A stretch of 64,000 bases of DNA from an uncultured Eubacteriales bacterium (GCA_949284175.1 CASDVE010000013.1:41481-105480); one strand, 5' to 3'; counted from the first letter of the stretch, positions 28,608-36,760 are shown. Made by a program: numbers and translations. Notes: a model not told the origin generated them from the sequence alone.

Positions 28608-29801
28608 ATGTTAAAAACAAATGAATTTATCGAAAAACTTAATACTCTTGACTTCAAAGATATGTACAACAATGATTTCTTCTTAACATGGGAAAAATCA
28701 AGAGATGAATTAGAAGCTGTTTTCACAGTTGCTGACGCTCTTCGTGATTTAAGAGAAAACAACGTATCTACAAAAATCTTCGATAGCGGTCTTGGAATTT
28801 CTTTATTCCGCGATAACTCTACACGTACACGTTTCTCTTTCGCATCTGCTTGTAACTTATTAGGTTTAGAAGTTCAGGACTTAGACGAAGGAAAATCTCA
28901 GGTAGCTCACGGTGAAACAGTTCGTGAAACAGCTAACATGGTATCTTTCATGGCTGACGTTATCGGTATCCGTGATGATATGTACATCGGAAAAGGTAAT
29001 GCTTACATGCACGAATTCATGGAAGCTGTTCAACAAGGACATAAAGATGGTATCTTAGACCATGTTCCAACATTAGTTAACTTACAATGCGATATCGACC
29101 ATCCAACACAGGCTATGGCAGATATGCTTCATGTAATCCATGAATTCGGTGGTGTTGAAAACTTAAAAGGTAAAAAAGTTGCTATGACATGGGCTTACTC
29201 TCCATCTTACGGAAAACCATTATCTGTACCTCAGGGTATCATCGGTCTTTTCACACGTATGGGAATGGACGTTGTATTAGCTCATCCAGAAGGATATGAC
29301 GTAATGGGTGAAGTTGAAGAAGTTGCTAAGAAAAACGCTGCTGAATCAGGCGGATCTTTCACAAAAACAAACAGCATGGCAGAAGCATTCAAAGATGCTG
29401 ATATCGTATATCCAAAGAGCTGGGCTCCATTCGCTGCTATGGAAAAACGTACTGAATTATACGGAAACGGTGACATGGACGGCGTTAACAAATTAGAAAA
29501 AGAATTATTAGCTCAGAACGCTGAACACAAAGATTGGGCTTGTACAGAAGAAATGATGAAATTAACAAAAGACGGAAAAGCATTATACATGCACTGTCTT
29601 CCAGCTGATATCACAGGCGTAAGCTGTGAAGAAGGTGAAGTTGACGCTTCTGTATTCGATCGTTACAGAATTCCATTATACAAAGAAGCTAGCTTCAAAC
29701 CATACATTATCGCTGCTATGATCTTACTTTCTAAATGTGAAAACCCACAAGAAACATTAAAAGCATTAGCAGAAGCAAAAAAAGAACGTAAAATGGATTA
29801 A
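28608..29801 (+). CDS. ygeW: YgeW knotted carbamoyltransferase
   Basis: 397 residues, longer than ornithine or aspartate carbamoyltransferase, as is usual for YgeW. The carbamoyl-phosphate loop is RDNSTRTRFSF, followed by HGETVRETANM, DIDHPTQAMADM and MHCLPADITGV. Working in the catabolic direction it would transfer a carbamoyl group from a ureido intermediate (2,3-diureidopropionate has been proposed) to phosphate, giving carbamoyl phosphate for the carbamate kinase gene 166 bases downstream. Strong AAAAGGAG ribosome site. Codon use is as biased as in ygeX. Confidence 0.9.
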   Translation: MLKTNEFIEKLNTLDFKDMYNNDFFLTWEKSRDELEAVFTVADALRDLRENNVSTKIFDSGLGISLFRDNSTRTRFSFASACNLLGLEVQDLDEGKSQVAHGETVRETANMVSFMADVIGIRDDMYIGKGNAYMHEFMEAVQQGHKDGILDHVPTLVNLQCDIDHPTQAMADMLHVIHEFGGVENLKGKKVAMTWAYSPSYGKPLSVPQGIIGLFTRMGMDVVLAHPEGYDVMGEVEEVAKKNAAESGGSFTKTNSMAEAFKDADIVYPKSWAPFAAMEKRTELYGNGDMDGVNKLEKELLAQNAEHKDWACTEEMMKLTKDGKALYMHCLPADITGVSCEEGEVDASVFDRYRIPLYKEASFKPYIIAAMILLSKCENPQETLKALAEAKKERKMD

Positions 29802-29828
29802 TTCCATATAAAACTTCATCATAACTAC

Positions 29829-29898
29829 TCCCCTCTCCTATTTTTAGGAGAGGGGTTAGAAAAAGAATTATAGGCATTATGTGCCTTCTCTCTTTTTT
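29829..29898 (+). terminator. Hairpin and weak terminator after ygeW
   Basis: CCCCTCTCCT/AGGAGAGGGG stem (29830-29856), then AGGCA/TGCCT followed by TCTCTCTTTTTTT. Partial read-through into arcC is likely. Confidence 0.55.
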
Positions 29899-29906
29899 TG
29901 AGACAA

Positions 29907-29926
29907 TAGATTAATTAATCAATCTA
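29907..29926. promoter_or_regulatory. Palindromic operator before arcC
   Basis: TAGATTAATTAATCAATCTA, holding the TTAATTAATCAA core of the purine palindromes, 42 bases before the arcC ATG. Confidence 0.5.
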
Positions 29927-29967
29927 TTACATGATATTTAATTTCACTATGAAATGGGGTAGCTCAA

Positions 29968-30903
29968 ATGAAAAAGCAGAAAATTGTTATCGCTCTTGGC
30001 GGTAATGCTTTAGGAAACAATCTTCCAGAACAGATGGTAGCTGTAAAAAGTACAGCAAAAGCAATTGTTGATTTAATTGAAGAAGGTCATCAAGTTGTAA
30101 TTTCTCATGGTAATGGTCCACAGGTTGGTATGATTAACATTGCTATGGCTGAATTAAGCCGTTTATATCCAAACTTCACAGTAGCTCCTATGTCTGTTTG
30201 TGTAGGAATGAGTCAAGGTTATATCGGATATGATTTACAGAATTCTATTCGTGCAGAATTATTAAATCGTGGATTAGAAATTCCTGTATCTACAATCATC
30301 ACTCAAGTTGTTGTAGATGAAAACGATCCTGCCTTCTTAAATCCTACAAAACCTATCGGACGTTTCATGACTTACGAAGAAGCACAAGAACAGATTGCAA
30401 AAGGAAACAAAGTTATGGAAGATGCTGGTCGTGGATACCGCAAAGTTGTTGCATCTCCAAAACCAGTTGACATCGTTGAAATTGACACAATTCGTGCTCT
30501 TTGCGATGCTGGACAAATCGTAGTTGCTTGTGGCGGTGGCGGAATCCCTGTCATGAGAAAAGGCAATGAATTAAAAGGTGCTAGTGCAGTTATTGATAAA
30601 GACTTTGCAAGCGCTCTTATGGCAGAAAAACTTGATGCTGACTACTTAATTATCTTAACAGGAGTTGAAAAATGTGCTATTAACTTCGGTAAAGAAAATG
30701 AAAAATGGTTAGATAACATCACAGTAGAAGAAGCAGCTCAATACATCAGCGAAGGTCATTTCGCTCCTGGTTCTATGCTTCCTAAAGTTCAGGCAGCTGT
30801 ACAGTTCGCTTCTTCTGCTCCAGAACGCAAGGCGTTAATTACCCTGCTTGAAAAAGCAAAAGAAGGTATTCAAGGAAAAACTGGTACTGTTATTACAAAA
30901 TAA
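29968..30903 (+). CDS. arcC: Carbamate kinase (YqeA/ArcC)
   Basis: 311 residues of the amino-acid kinase fold: VIALGGNALGN, VISHGNGPQVG, RGYRKVVASPKPVDIVE, VACGGGGIPV and IDKDFASALMAEKL are standard carbamate kinase stretches. It makes ATP from carbamoyl phosphate and ADP, releasing ammonia and CO2. Following ygeW, it would turn the carbamoyl groups of the purine pathway into ATP rather than serve an arginine deiminase pathway, since no arcA or arcB is present. It ends with a strong bidirectional terminator. Confidence 0.93.
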   Translation: MKKQKIVIALGGNALGNNLPEQMVAVKSTAKAIVDLIEEGHQVVISHGNGPQVGMINIAMAELSRLYPNFTVAPMSVCVGMSQGYIGYDLQNSIRAELLNRGLEIPVSTIITQVVVDENDPAFLNPTKPIGRFMTYEEAQEQIAKGNKVMEDAGRGYRKVVASPKPVDIVEIDTIRALCDAGQIVVACGGGGIPVMRKGNELKGASAVIDKDFASALMAEKLDADYLIILTGVEKCAINFGKENEKWLDNITVEEAAQYISEGHFAPGSMLPKVQAAVQFASSAPERKALITLLEKAKEGIQGKTGTVITK

Positions 30904-31083
30904 TTTACATACCGTATTTTCAACTGATACTATCCTATGAATAAGCAGTTACATGATAAAAGTTTCTGTTTATAATAAATAATTTTTGAATAATCCTTTA
31001 TTCCTCAACATTATCTCCTATGTTTTATATAATAGATACTTTTAATAAGTATACGTAAATATGATTGTGATATAAAAAATTTT

Positions 31084-31152
31084 AATAAAAAAGAAACAAG
31101 ACGATCCGCTCCATTCTTGCTCAGGTGCTTGATCGTCTTGTTTCTTTTTTAT
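31084..31152. terminator. Strong bidirectional terminator
   Basis: A 20-base near-perfect stem (AAAAAAGAAACAAGACGATC with GATCGTCTTGTTTCTTTTTT) around a 24-base loop. It serves arcC on plus and the gene at 31152-31910 on minus. Confidence 0.85.
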
Positions 31153-31910
31153 TATTCCTTTTCATTATAGATAGTATATGTTTGACCATCCACTACAAAT
31201 ACATTCTTAGAAGTCCAACCAGCTTCCATTGGAAATCCCTTTAACTTCTCTTCCTTTTTCACTTTACCATCCCGATCAATTAAAATGAGATCATATTGTT
31301 CTCCATTCTTTTCATAAGTTACAATCCCAATATATTCTCCATCTGGTGAAAGCTGTATCTCTTCTATCTCTTCTCCTTCTCTTGTTGTATAAAGAACCTC
31401 TTCCTTTCTATTCTTAACTATCTCATTCCCCTTTTGCTGTTTAAAATGTGGACTTGCCACTGCATATACGAAAGTATCTATATCTTGATTTACCCATTGA
31501 AAATCAAAGCCATATGTCCCATTCAAAAATGTCTTTTTCTCCACATCATAGATACAAAAATATGACCTGGACGGATCAATATGAGATATGATTCCCAATT
31601 GTTCCTTTGTAACCCATTCCGTTTCCATCACCGCATTTATCTTCTGTTCTTCATCCTCCACTTGGATAGAAAATTCCTTCTTTGTTTCCTTATCTCCAAT
31701 CCAAACTTTATACGGATCGCTATCATCTATATAAGCATAATACTCTTTTTCTTCTTTTCTTTCTTTCAATTTTGTATGAGCTTTTTCCTTATCCTGTACG
31801 CTTTCCCTATCTCCTTTTATAGGCTCTGAACCATATACACTGTGGTAATAGAAAGCTCCTACTCCCAAGATGCAAATAGCACAAATCGTTGTTACGATTT
31901 TCTTTCTCAT
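31152..31910 (-). CDS. Membrane-anchored hypothetical protein
   Basis: 252 residues. An N-terminal signal anchor (about 4-23, KIVTTICAICILGVGAFYY) is followed by a charged linker (about 34-56) and a beta-rich extracellular part. The stretches IQLSPDGEYIGIVTYEK and DLILIDRDGKVKKE look like TolB/WD-type propeller blades. No catalytic motif is seen. It sits between arcC and the Moco operon but points the same way as the latter, with its own terminator. I do not recognise the family and see no reason to place it in purine metabolism beyond position. Confidence 0.6.
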   Translation of the reverse strand: MRKKIVTTICAICILGVGAFYYHSVYGSEPIKGDRESVQDKEKAHTKLKERKEEKEYYAYIDDSDPYKVWIGDKETKKEFSIQVEDEEQKINAVMETEWVTKEQLGIISHIDPSRSYFCIYDVEKKTFLNGTYGFDFQWVNQDIDTFVYAVASPHFKQQKGNEIVKNRKEEVLYTTREGEEIEEIQLSPDGEYIGIVTYEKNGEQYDLILIDRDGKVKKEEKLKGFPMEAGWTSKNVFVVDGQTYTIYNEKE

Positions 31911-32134
31911 TTCTTTCTCCTTCTCTCTCTTTTTCTAGCTCTTTATACACTGATAGAAAGAATTATATCAGTTTTTTCTTACAAAATCATATATAAAGTA
32001 TTGAATTTTTTGTAAAGGATATTAAATTTTTGTCACAAAACGATGAGAAACAAAAGAGCATCGCTTCTGACACAAAATCATTTTGATTTCATGTCATTTT
32101 GCGACACTCTCTCTTTATAATGTTTCCTTATTCA

Positions 32135-33166
32135 TTAAAATAATTGATGGCAGTCAATAAAAACTTCAATAATACCACCACATACCATGCCATCATCTTC
32201 CGCTTCTCTTCCTGTCATATCCACGCAAACGAGCTTAGATTGCCCCTTTTCCATACATTGAATGGCTTGCTGTTGAATGGCAGATTCTGCACATCCTCCA
32301 CCTATGGTTCCTATCATTTGTCCTGTACGCACTACAAGCATTTTCGTTCCAATCCCTCGTGGTGCGGAACCTTTTCTTGAAATAATTGTAACAATTGCCA
32401 CTGGGAATTTTGTCTGTTTCCAATCGGTTTTTAAATACTGGAATAGCTCTGTTGTAAATCCCACTGTTCCTTTTTCTTTATTTTTTACTTGAACGATTTC
32501 TGCCATAATGGAAACTGCAATCTCGGCAGGTGTTTCTGCTCCAATTCGTAACCCAATCGGTGAATAAATGCTATCAATTAACTCTCTTTCAAATCCCTTT
32601 TCTTCCATCAGTTCTTTTACTGAATGCACTCTCTTTTTACTGCCTATCATTCCAATATAAGCATGTGGCTTCTTCAAAATAGACTCCAAACATTCTACAT
32701 CATAGCGATGTCCTCTTGTCACAATAACAAAATATGTATTTTGATCGCCAGCAATGGCTGCAAGCCCCTTTTCAAAAGCATTACAAATCACTTGATCTGC
32801 TCCAGCTTTTCTTGCATTGTCCGCAAACATAGGTCTATCTTCTAATACTGTAACTTTAAAATCGAGCATTTTCGCCATTTTAATAACAGGAATTGAAATG
32901 TGTCCACCCCCGCAAATTACCATATGTGGATTCGGTTTTACACTTTCTAAGAAGATTCTTTCTCCACCACTCTCTAACACTGTGGCTTTCTCAGATAAAA
33001 TAGCTTCATCGGGAATCGAGGTAAAAAACTCTACATCGCCTTGACTATCATAAAGCCCTCCGTCGATATAAATTGCTTTTTTTCCAACGTGTGAGCCTTC
33101 AATCACCGTTGCAATTCTATTTCGTTTCTTCATATCCAATTCTGTTAATTCATTTAAAAAAAGCAC
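32135..33166 (-). CDS. XdhC/CoxI-family molybdenum hydroxylase maturation protein
   Basis: 343 residues from a GTG start at 33166 with AAAGGAGG upstream. Residues about 80-190 are the XdhC Rossmann domain (VICGGGHISIPVIKMAKML, VTRGHRYDVECLE, YIGMIGSKKRV, then IGLRIGAETPAEIAVSIMAEI). Residues about 255-340 are the XdhC/CoxI domain (RKGSAPRGIGTKMLV, GQMIGTIGGGCAESAI). In the common XdhC order the CoxI domain comes first; here it comes last, and the N-terminus (RIATVIEGSHVGKKAIYIDGG) looks like a worn copy of it. The family binds and sulfurates Moco and inserts it into xanthine dehydrogenase-type enzymes. It is the last gene of the Moco operon. Confidence 0.85.
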   Translation of the reverse strand: MLFLNELTELDMKKRNRIATVIEGSHVGKKAIYIDGGLYDSQGDVEFFTSIPDEAILSEKATVLESGGERIFLESVKPNPHMVICGGGHISIPVIKMAKMLDFKVTVLEDRPMFADNARKAGADQVICNAFEKGLAAIAGDQNTYFVIVTRGHRYDVECLESILKKPHAYIGMIGSKKRVHSVKELMEEKGFERELIDSIYSPIGLRIGAETPAEIAVSIMAEIVQVKNKEKGTVGFTTELFQYLKTDWKQTKFPVAIVTIISRKGSAPRGIGTKMLVVRTGQMIGTIGGGCAESAIQQQAIQCMEKGQSKLVCVDMTGREAEDDGMVCGGIIEVFIDCHQLF

Positions 33167-33200
33167 AAAAATCCTCCTTTCTTTTTCCCGCCTATGTTAT

Positions 33201-33665
33201 TTATTTTTTAATTTTATCTGTTGTGCCATCGCCTAACTTTACAACGCTTAATTCATCCCCAACTTTAATCATTCCACCATGAACAACCACTGTAAATACC
33301 CCTTCTCTTGGCATAATACAATCCCCTACTTGATAGAAAATTTCACATTCTGAATGGCATTTTTTCCCTACCTGTGTCAATTCCAATACGACATCATTAC
33401 ACTGAAACACAGTTCCAATTGGATACGTTTTAAAATCCATTCCCTCTACTAGCAAGTTTTCACCAAAGGCACCATCGGCTACATTGGCTCCTCTTTGTCT
33501 AAACTCTTCCACTCTATCATAACTCAATAGACTCACTTGACGATGCCATTTTCCAGCATGGGCATCATTCTCAATCCCAAAGTTTTCAATAAACCTTGCT
33601 TCCTTTATATCTTTTTTCTGTGTTCCTTTTTTTTCACTAATACAAACAGCCTTTACAATTCCCAT
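33201..33665 (-). CDS. MOSC domain protein
   Basis: 154 residues, a single MOSC domain (named for Moco sulfurase C-terminus): GIENDAHAGKWHRQVSLLS, GAFGENLLVEGMDF and a conserved-cysteine segment QVGKKCHSECEIFY. Stand-alone MOSC proteins are thought to carry sulfur or bind Moco. It lies between moaA and the xdhC-like gene in the same operon, so a part in the cofactor's sulfuration or selenation is likely but unproven. Confidence 0.85.
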   Translation of the reverse strand: MGIVKAVCISEKKGTQKKDIKEARFIENFGIENDAHAGKWHRQVSLLSYDRVEEFRQRGANVADGAFGENLLVEGMDFKTYPIGTVFQCNDVVLELTQVGKKCHSECEIFYQVGDCIMPREGVFTVVVHGGMIKVGDELSVVKLGDGTTDKIKK

Positions 33666-33717
33666 ATTTTTTCCTTTCTTTCTCTCAATTCTCTATCCAT
33701 TGCTACAAACAAACGTT

Positions 33718-34704
33718 TTATCCGCCGATCTGAACCATGGCTCTTGTTTCTTCTTCATCAATTGTCTTTTCATAAAATTGATGGGAAACCGGTTTTCTTA
33801 AAATGGCATTGCGTAAAACTTCTGTCAAATCCTCTTCACTGATTCCATCTCTTAGCAATTCTCGCAAATCTGTTCCATCTTTATGGTGTAAACAAAGTTT
33901 CAATCTTCCATCACTTGTCAAACGAATGCGATTGCAATTTTCACAAAATTCATGGGATACGGCACTGATAAATCCAATCCCTTTTTTAAATCCTTCAAAC
34001 TCATAATAAACAGCCGGTCCATTCCCATACACCTTATTGGATAAAACAGCTTTTCCATATTTTTCTTCCAACTGTTCTAATATTTTATCATTTGGAATCG
34101 GCTCATATTGTTTTCCATATCCAATTGGCATCATTTCTATAAAACGCACAGAAACAGGATATTTTTTTGCCAATTCTGCAATCTCTAGTAAATGATCACC
34201 ATTGATTTCTTTTACAGGAACACAATTGATCTTCACTGGAATCCCAACTTCAATACAAGTTTTCATTCCTTCTAAAACATCATCTAATTGATCTCTTCTT
34301 GTAACTTTAGCAAACTGCTCTCGTTTCAGCGTATCAAGACTAATGTTTACACTTGTAAGCCCTGCTTGCTTCAAATCCTTTGCCATTTTTGACAATAAAA
34401 TGCCATTGGTTGTCAAAGTCACTTGTTCCATCTTAGCATCTTTTCTCAACATTTCAATCAGTTGAACGATGTTTTTTCTTACAAGCGGTTCCCCACCTGT
34501 TAATTTAATTTTACGAACCCCTAAGTTACCTGCTGATTTCACTACACGATAAATCTCTTCAAAAGAAAGAATTTCATCATGACTCATACACGCAATTCCT
34601 TCTTCTGGCATACAGTAAATACAACGGAGGTTGCACCGATCGGTAATCGAAATTCTCATGTAATCAATCAGACGGTTTTGTCCATCTTTCATACCCTTAC
34701 CCAC
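33718..34704 (-). CDS. moaA: GTP 3',8-cyclase
   Basis: 328 residues counted from a GTG; an ATG four codons in (34692) is an alternative start, neither having a clear ribosome site. Radical SAM cluster CNLRCIYC near 24-31, SAM-binding LTGGEPLVRKN, and the second cluster segment HEFCENCNRIRLTSDGRLKLCL are present, and the chain ends in the functional GG. It makes the first intermediate of molybdopterin from GTP. moaC lies 9 bases upstream in the same operon. Confidence 0.94.
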   Translation of the reverse strand: MGKGMKDGQNRLIDYMRISITDRCNLRCIYCMPEEGIACMSHDEILSFEEIYRVVKSAGNLGVRKIKLTGGEPLVRKNIVQLIEMLRKDAKMEQVTLTTNGILLSKMAKDLKQAGLTSVNISLDTLKREQFAKVTRRDQLDDVLEGMKTCIEVGIPVKINCVPVKEINGDHLLEIAELAKKYPVSVRFIEMMPIGYGKQYEPIPNDKILEQLEEKYGKAVLSNKVYGNGPAVYYEFEGFKKGIGFISAVSHEFCENCNRIRLTSDGRLKLCLHHKDGTDLRELLRDGISEEDLTEVLRNAILRKPVSHQFYEKTIDEEETRAMVQIGG

Positions 34705-34713
34705 TTTCTAATC

Positions 34714-35196
34714 TTATTCTTTTGGTGCAATATAATGTCCGCTTTTTCCTCCAGACTTTTCAAGAAGATGCACATTTTGAATTTTCATGCCACGATCCAT
34801 GGCTTTACACATATCATAAATGGTAAGAAGTGTTGTTGTAACACCTGTAAGAGCTTCCATCTCCACTCCCGTTCTCCCCGATAACTTTGTTGTACATACA
34901 GCAAGAATTGTGCAAGTTTCATCCTGAAATTCAAAGTCAACAGATGCTTTTGTGAGCATGAGTGGATGGCACATAGGAATCAAATCACTCGTTTTTTTGG
35001 TTGCCATAATGCCTGCCACTCTAGCAACAGCTAATACATCACCTTTTTTTGCACGCCCTTCTTTTACCGTTTCATAGGTTTCTTGATTCATAGTAATTTG
35101 ACCAGATGCAATTGCAATTCGTTCTGTCACATCTTTTTGGGTCACATCCACCATAATCGCATTTCCTGCTTCATCAAAATGATTTAATTTTCCCAT
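34714..35196 (-). CDS. moaC: Cyclic pyranopterin monophosphate synthase
   Basis: 160 residues with the MoaC signature: [36 protein letters not shown], and [22 protein letters not shown], which carry the active-site lysines and histidine. It converts the MoaA product to cyclic pyranopterin monophosphate. It lies between the MoeA/MogA-like gene and moaA. Confidence 0.95.
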   Translation of the reverse strand: MGKLNHFDEAGNAIMVDVTQKDVTERIAIASGQITMNQETYETVKEGRAKKGDVLAVARVAGIMATKKTSDLIPMCHPLMLTKASVDFEFQDETCTILAVCTTKLSGRTGVEMEALTGVTTTLLTIYDMCKAMDRGMKIQNVHLLEKSGGKSGHYIAPKE

Positions 35197-35214
35197 TGTT
35201 GTGATCCTTTCTTT

Positions 35215-36234
35215 CTATTTTCCAAAACCGCAGTTTGGATAAGTACAGACTGGACAGTTCATACAAAGTCCCCCATGTCCATATTGTGCCATATCTTCAA
35301 AAGTAAGTTTTTCTCCAGCAACTAATCGTGGAAGCACCAGATCAAAAATTGTTCTTTTCGCATACATAACACATCCTGGAAGTCCACAAACTGGAATCTC
35401 TCCATTATAATAAGAAACTAAAAACATAGCTCCTGGTAATACTGGTGCACCATAAGCAACAATATCTGCTCCTGTTGCTTTAATAGCCCCCGGTGTGCGA
35501 TCATCTGGATCAACACTCATTCCGCCTGTACAAAATACCATTTCTGCCCCATCTTCAATGGCTTTTAAAATAGCGTTTGTAATATCTTCTTGACAGTCAT
35601 CCACAATTTTTTGATATAAAACTTCTACCCCAAACTCTTCTAGTTTGCGTTTTACAACTGGTCCAAATTTATCCTCAATTCTTCCTTTAAACACTTCACT
35701 TCCTGTTGTAACAACCACAGCCGTTTTTTTCACATAAGGCAGAATCTCCATAAGAGGCTTCTCCCCTACTAACTCCTGCACTTTCTTCATGCGTTCTTCT
35801 TCAATAATTAGTGGTATCACTCTTGTACCAGCGATCTTTGTTCCTTTTTTAATCGGCATATTCCCATGAATGGTGGCAATCATCATATCTCCCATAGCAT
35901 TGACTTGATAGAGTCTTTCTTTATCAATTTTTAAAAGTCCATCAATATCGGAAATGATTTCAACCTTTCCCTCTTTGATCTCGCTTGGGTGCATATGATC
36001 GTTTTTACATAGATCATATAAAATCTTTGCCCCTTCATCTTCATGCAACATTCCTTCTGTTTTTTCCCACACATAAAGATGTTCTTTTCCAATGGAAAGT
36101 AAAACAGGGATATCCTCTTCTGTAACAACATGACCTTTGCGGAAAACTGCATCTTTTGTTACCCCTGGAACAATCTGTGTCAAATCATGACATAAAACGT
36201 GTCCCACTGCTTTTTCTGTGTCAATTAATTTCAT
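35215..36234 (-). CDS. MoeA/MogA-like molybdopterin-binding protein with Cys-rich tail
   Basis: 339 residues from the ATG at 36234 (AGGAGGAG five bases upstream); the frame is open 28 codons further but without likeness. The N-terminal 160 residues are a MoeA-like region, shorter than in MoeA (DTEKAVGHVLCHDLTQIVPG, MIATIHGNMPIKKGTKIAG). Residues about 175-300 form the molybdopterin-binding domain (VVVTTGSEVFKGRIEDKFGP, MVFCTGGMSVDPDDRTPGAIKATGA, PGAMFLV, GLPGCVMY). The tail GGLCMNCPVCTYPNCGFGK has four cysteines (CxxCxxCx4C) that could bind a metal. It probably acts in Moco metal insertion or sorting and is the first gene of the Moco operon, behind a leader with an intrinsic terminator. Confidence 0.8.
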   Translation of the reverse strand: MKLIDTEKAVGHVLCHDLTQIVPGVTKDAVFRKGHVVTEEDIPVLLSIGKEHLYVWEKTEGMLHEDEGAKILYDLCKNDHMHPSEIKEGKVEIISDIDGLLKIDKERLYQVNAMGDMMIATIHGNMPIKKGTKIAGTRVIPLIIEEERMKKVQELVGEKPLMEILPYVKKTAVVVTTGSEVFKGRIEDKFGPVVKRKLEEFGVEVLYQKIVDDCQEDITNAILKAIEDGAEMVFCTGGMSVDPDDRTPGAIKATGADIVAYGAPVLPGAMFLVSYYNGEIPVCGLPGCVMYAKRTIFDLVLPRLVAGEKLTFEDMAQYGHGGLCMNCPVCTYPNCGFGK

Positions 36235-36302
36235 GCTTACTCCTCCTAATATTTTCTTTTGTCCATTACATTGAAATCCTAATAATAATTTCTTAATATA
36301 TG

Positions 36303-36371
36303 AAAAAATCCTTACCAAATATTATGGTAAGGAGATACCGATGGATTATAGTTTCATCTACGTTAACTTAC
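36303..36371 (-). ncRNA. Riboswitch-like leader of the Moco operon (class unassigned)
   Basis: On the minus strand a 45-base structured element (36371-36327) has GTAAG/CTTAC as outer stem, an 8-by-8 internal loop (TTAACGTA opposite GGTATCTC), GATG/CATC as inner stem and a 9-11-base AT-rich loop. Its 3' outer strand CTTAC is also the 5' arm of an intrinsic terminator (CCTTACC/GGTAAGG then ATTTTTT, 36332-36303). The two folds exclude each other, as in transcription-attenuating riboswitches. It does not fit the Moco, THF, preQ1 or purine consensus as I know them. Confidence 0.6.
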
Positions 36372-36377
36372 TTCTTT

Positions 36378-36405
36378 ATTATAGCAGATCCCTAAATATT
36401 TTCAA
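36378..36405 (-). promoter_or_regulatory. Sigma-A promoter of the Moco operon
   Basis: Minus strand TTGAAA, 16 bases, TATAAT, placing the start site at about 36371, at the first base of the leader structure. Confidence 0.75.
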
Positions 36406-36463
36406 GATATTTTAGGTAAAGTTCTACTCCATTCACTTATGTCTTCCCCATAAATAAAACGGG

Positions 36464-36491
36464 TTGCAAATCTTTTATTTTAAGGTAAAAT
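36464..36491 (+). promoter_or_regulatory. Candidate promoter of galM
   Basis: TTGCAA, 16 bases, TAAAAT, 295 bases before galM. The long leader holds the divergent repeat copy; a closer promoter was not recognised. Between 36492 and 36665 no gene is seen. Confidence 0.4.
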
Positions 36492-36665
36492 TATCTATAT
36501 AGGATACTGTTAATTTTCTGACAGTATTTCCTTTCATCGTATGCCCTACGCTCATAAAATCAGTAGTTTCCGAAATAAAAACTTCTAACTGGAGCAATAG
36601 TTGCATAAAGTAGTGGCATCAAGCGATGAAAAGTATCTCATCATTAGATTCATAATGGAAAATAA

Positions 36666-36760
36666 ACGATGAGGAACTGGCTATATGAGTTTCTTACGTT
36701 GGTGGATGGCGTCAAATAGAAATACTAACATTTCCGCTTGGCTTATGCCTTCCACGTAAA
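36666..36760 (+). repeat. Divergent copy C of the 96-bp repeat
   Basis: Begins ACGATGAG and ends CACGTAAA with length 95, the same ends and length as copies A and B, but with many changes inside. The second hairpin is replaced by GAAATACTAACATTTC. Confidence 0.45.

Noticed and set aside
34714..35196. Large plus-strand frames opposite most minus-strand genes
   Set aside because: They lack ribosome sites, family motifs and natural composition, and lie fully opposite clear genes.
36303..36371. Molybdenum cofactor, THF, preQ1 or purine riboswitch assignment for the Moco leader
   Set aside because: The element is too short and lacks the conserved bases of these classes as I know them, so only a class-free call is given.
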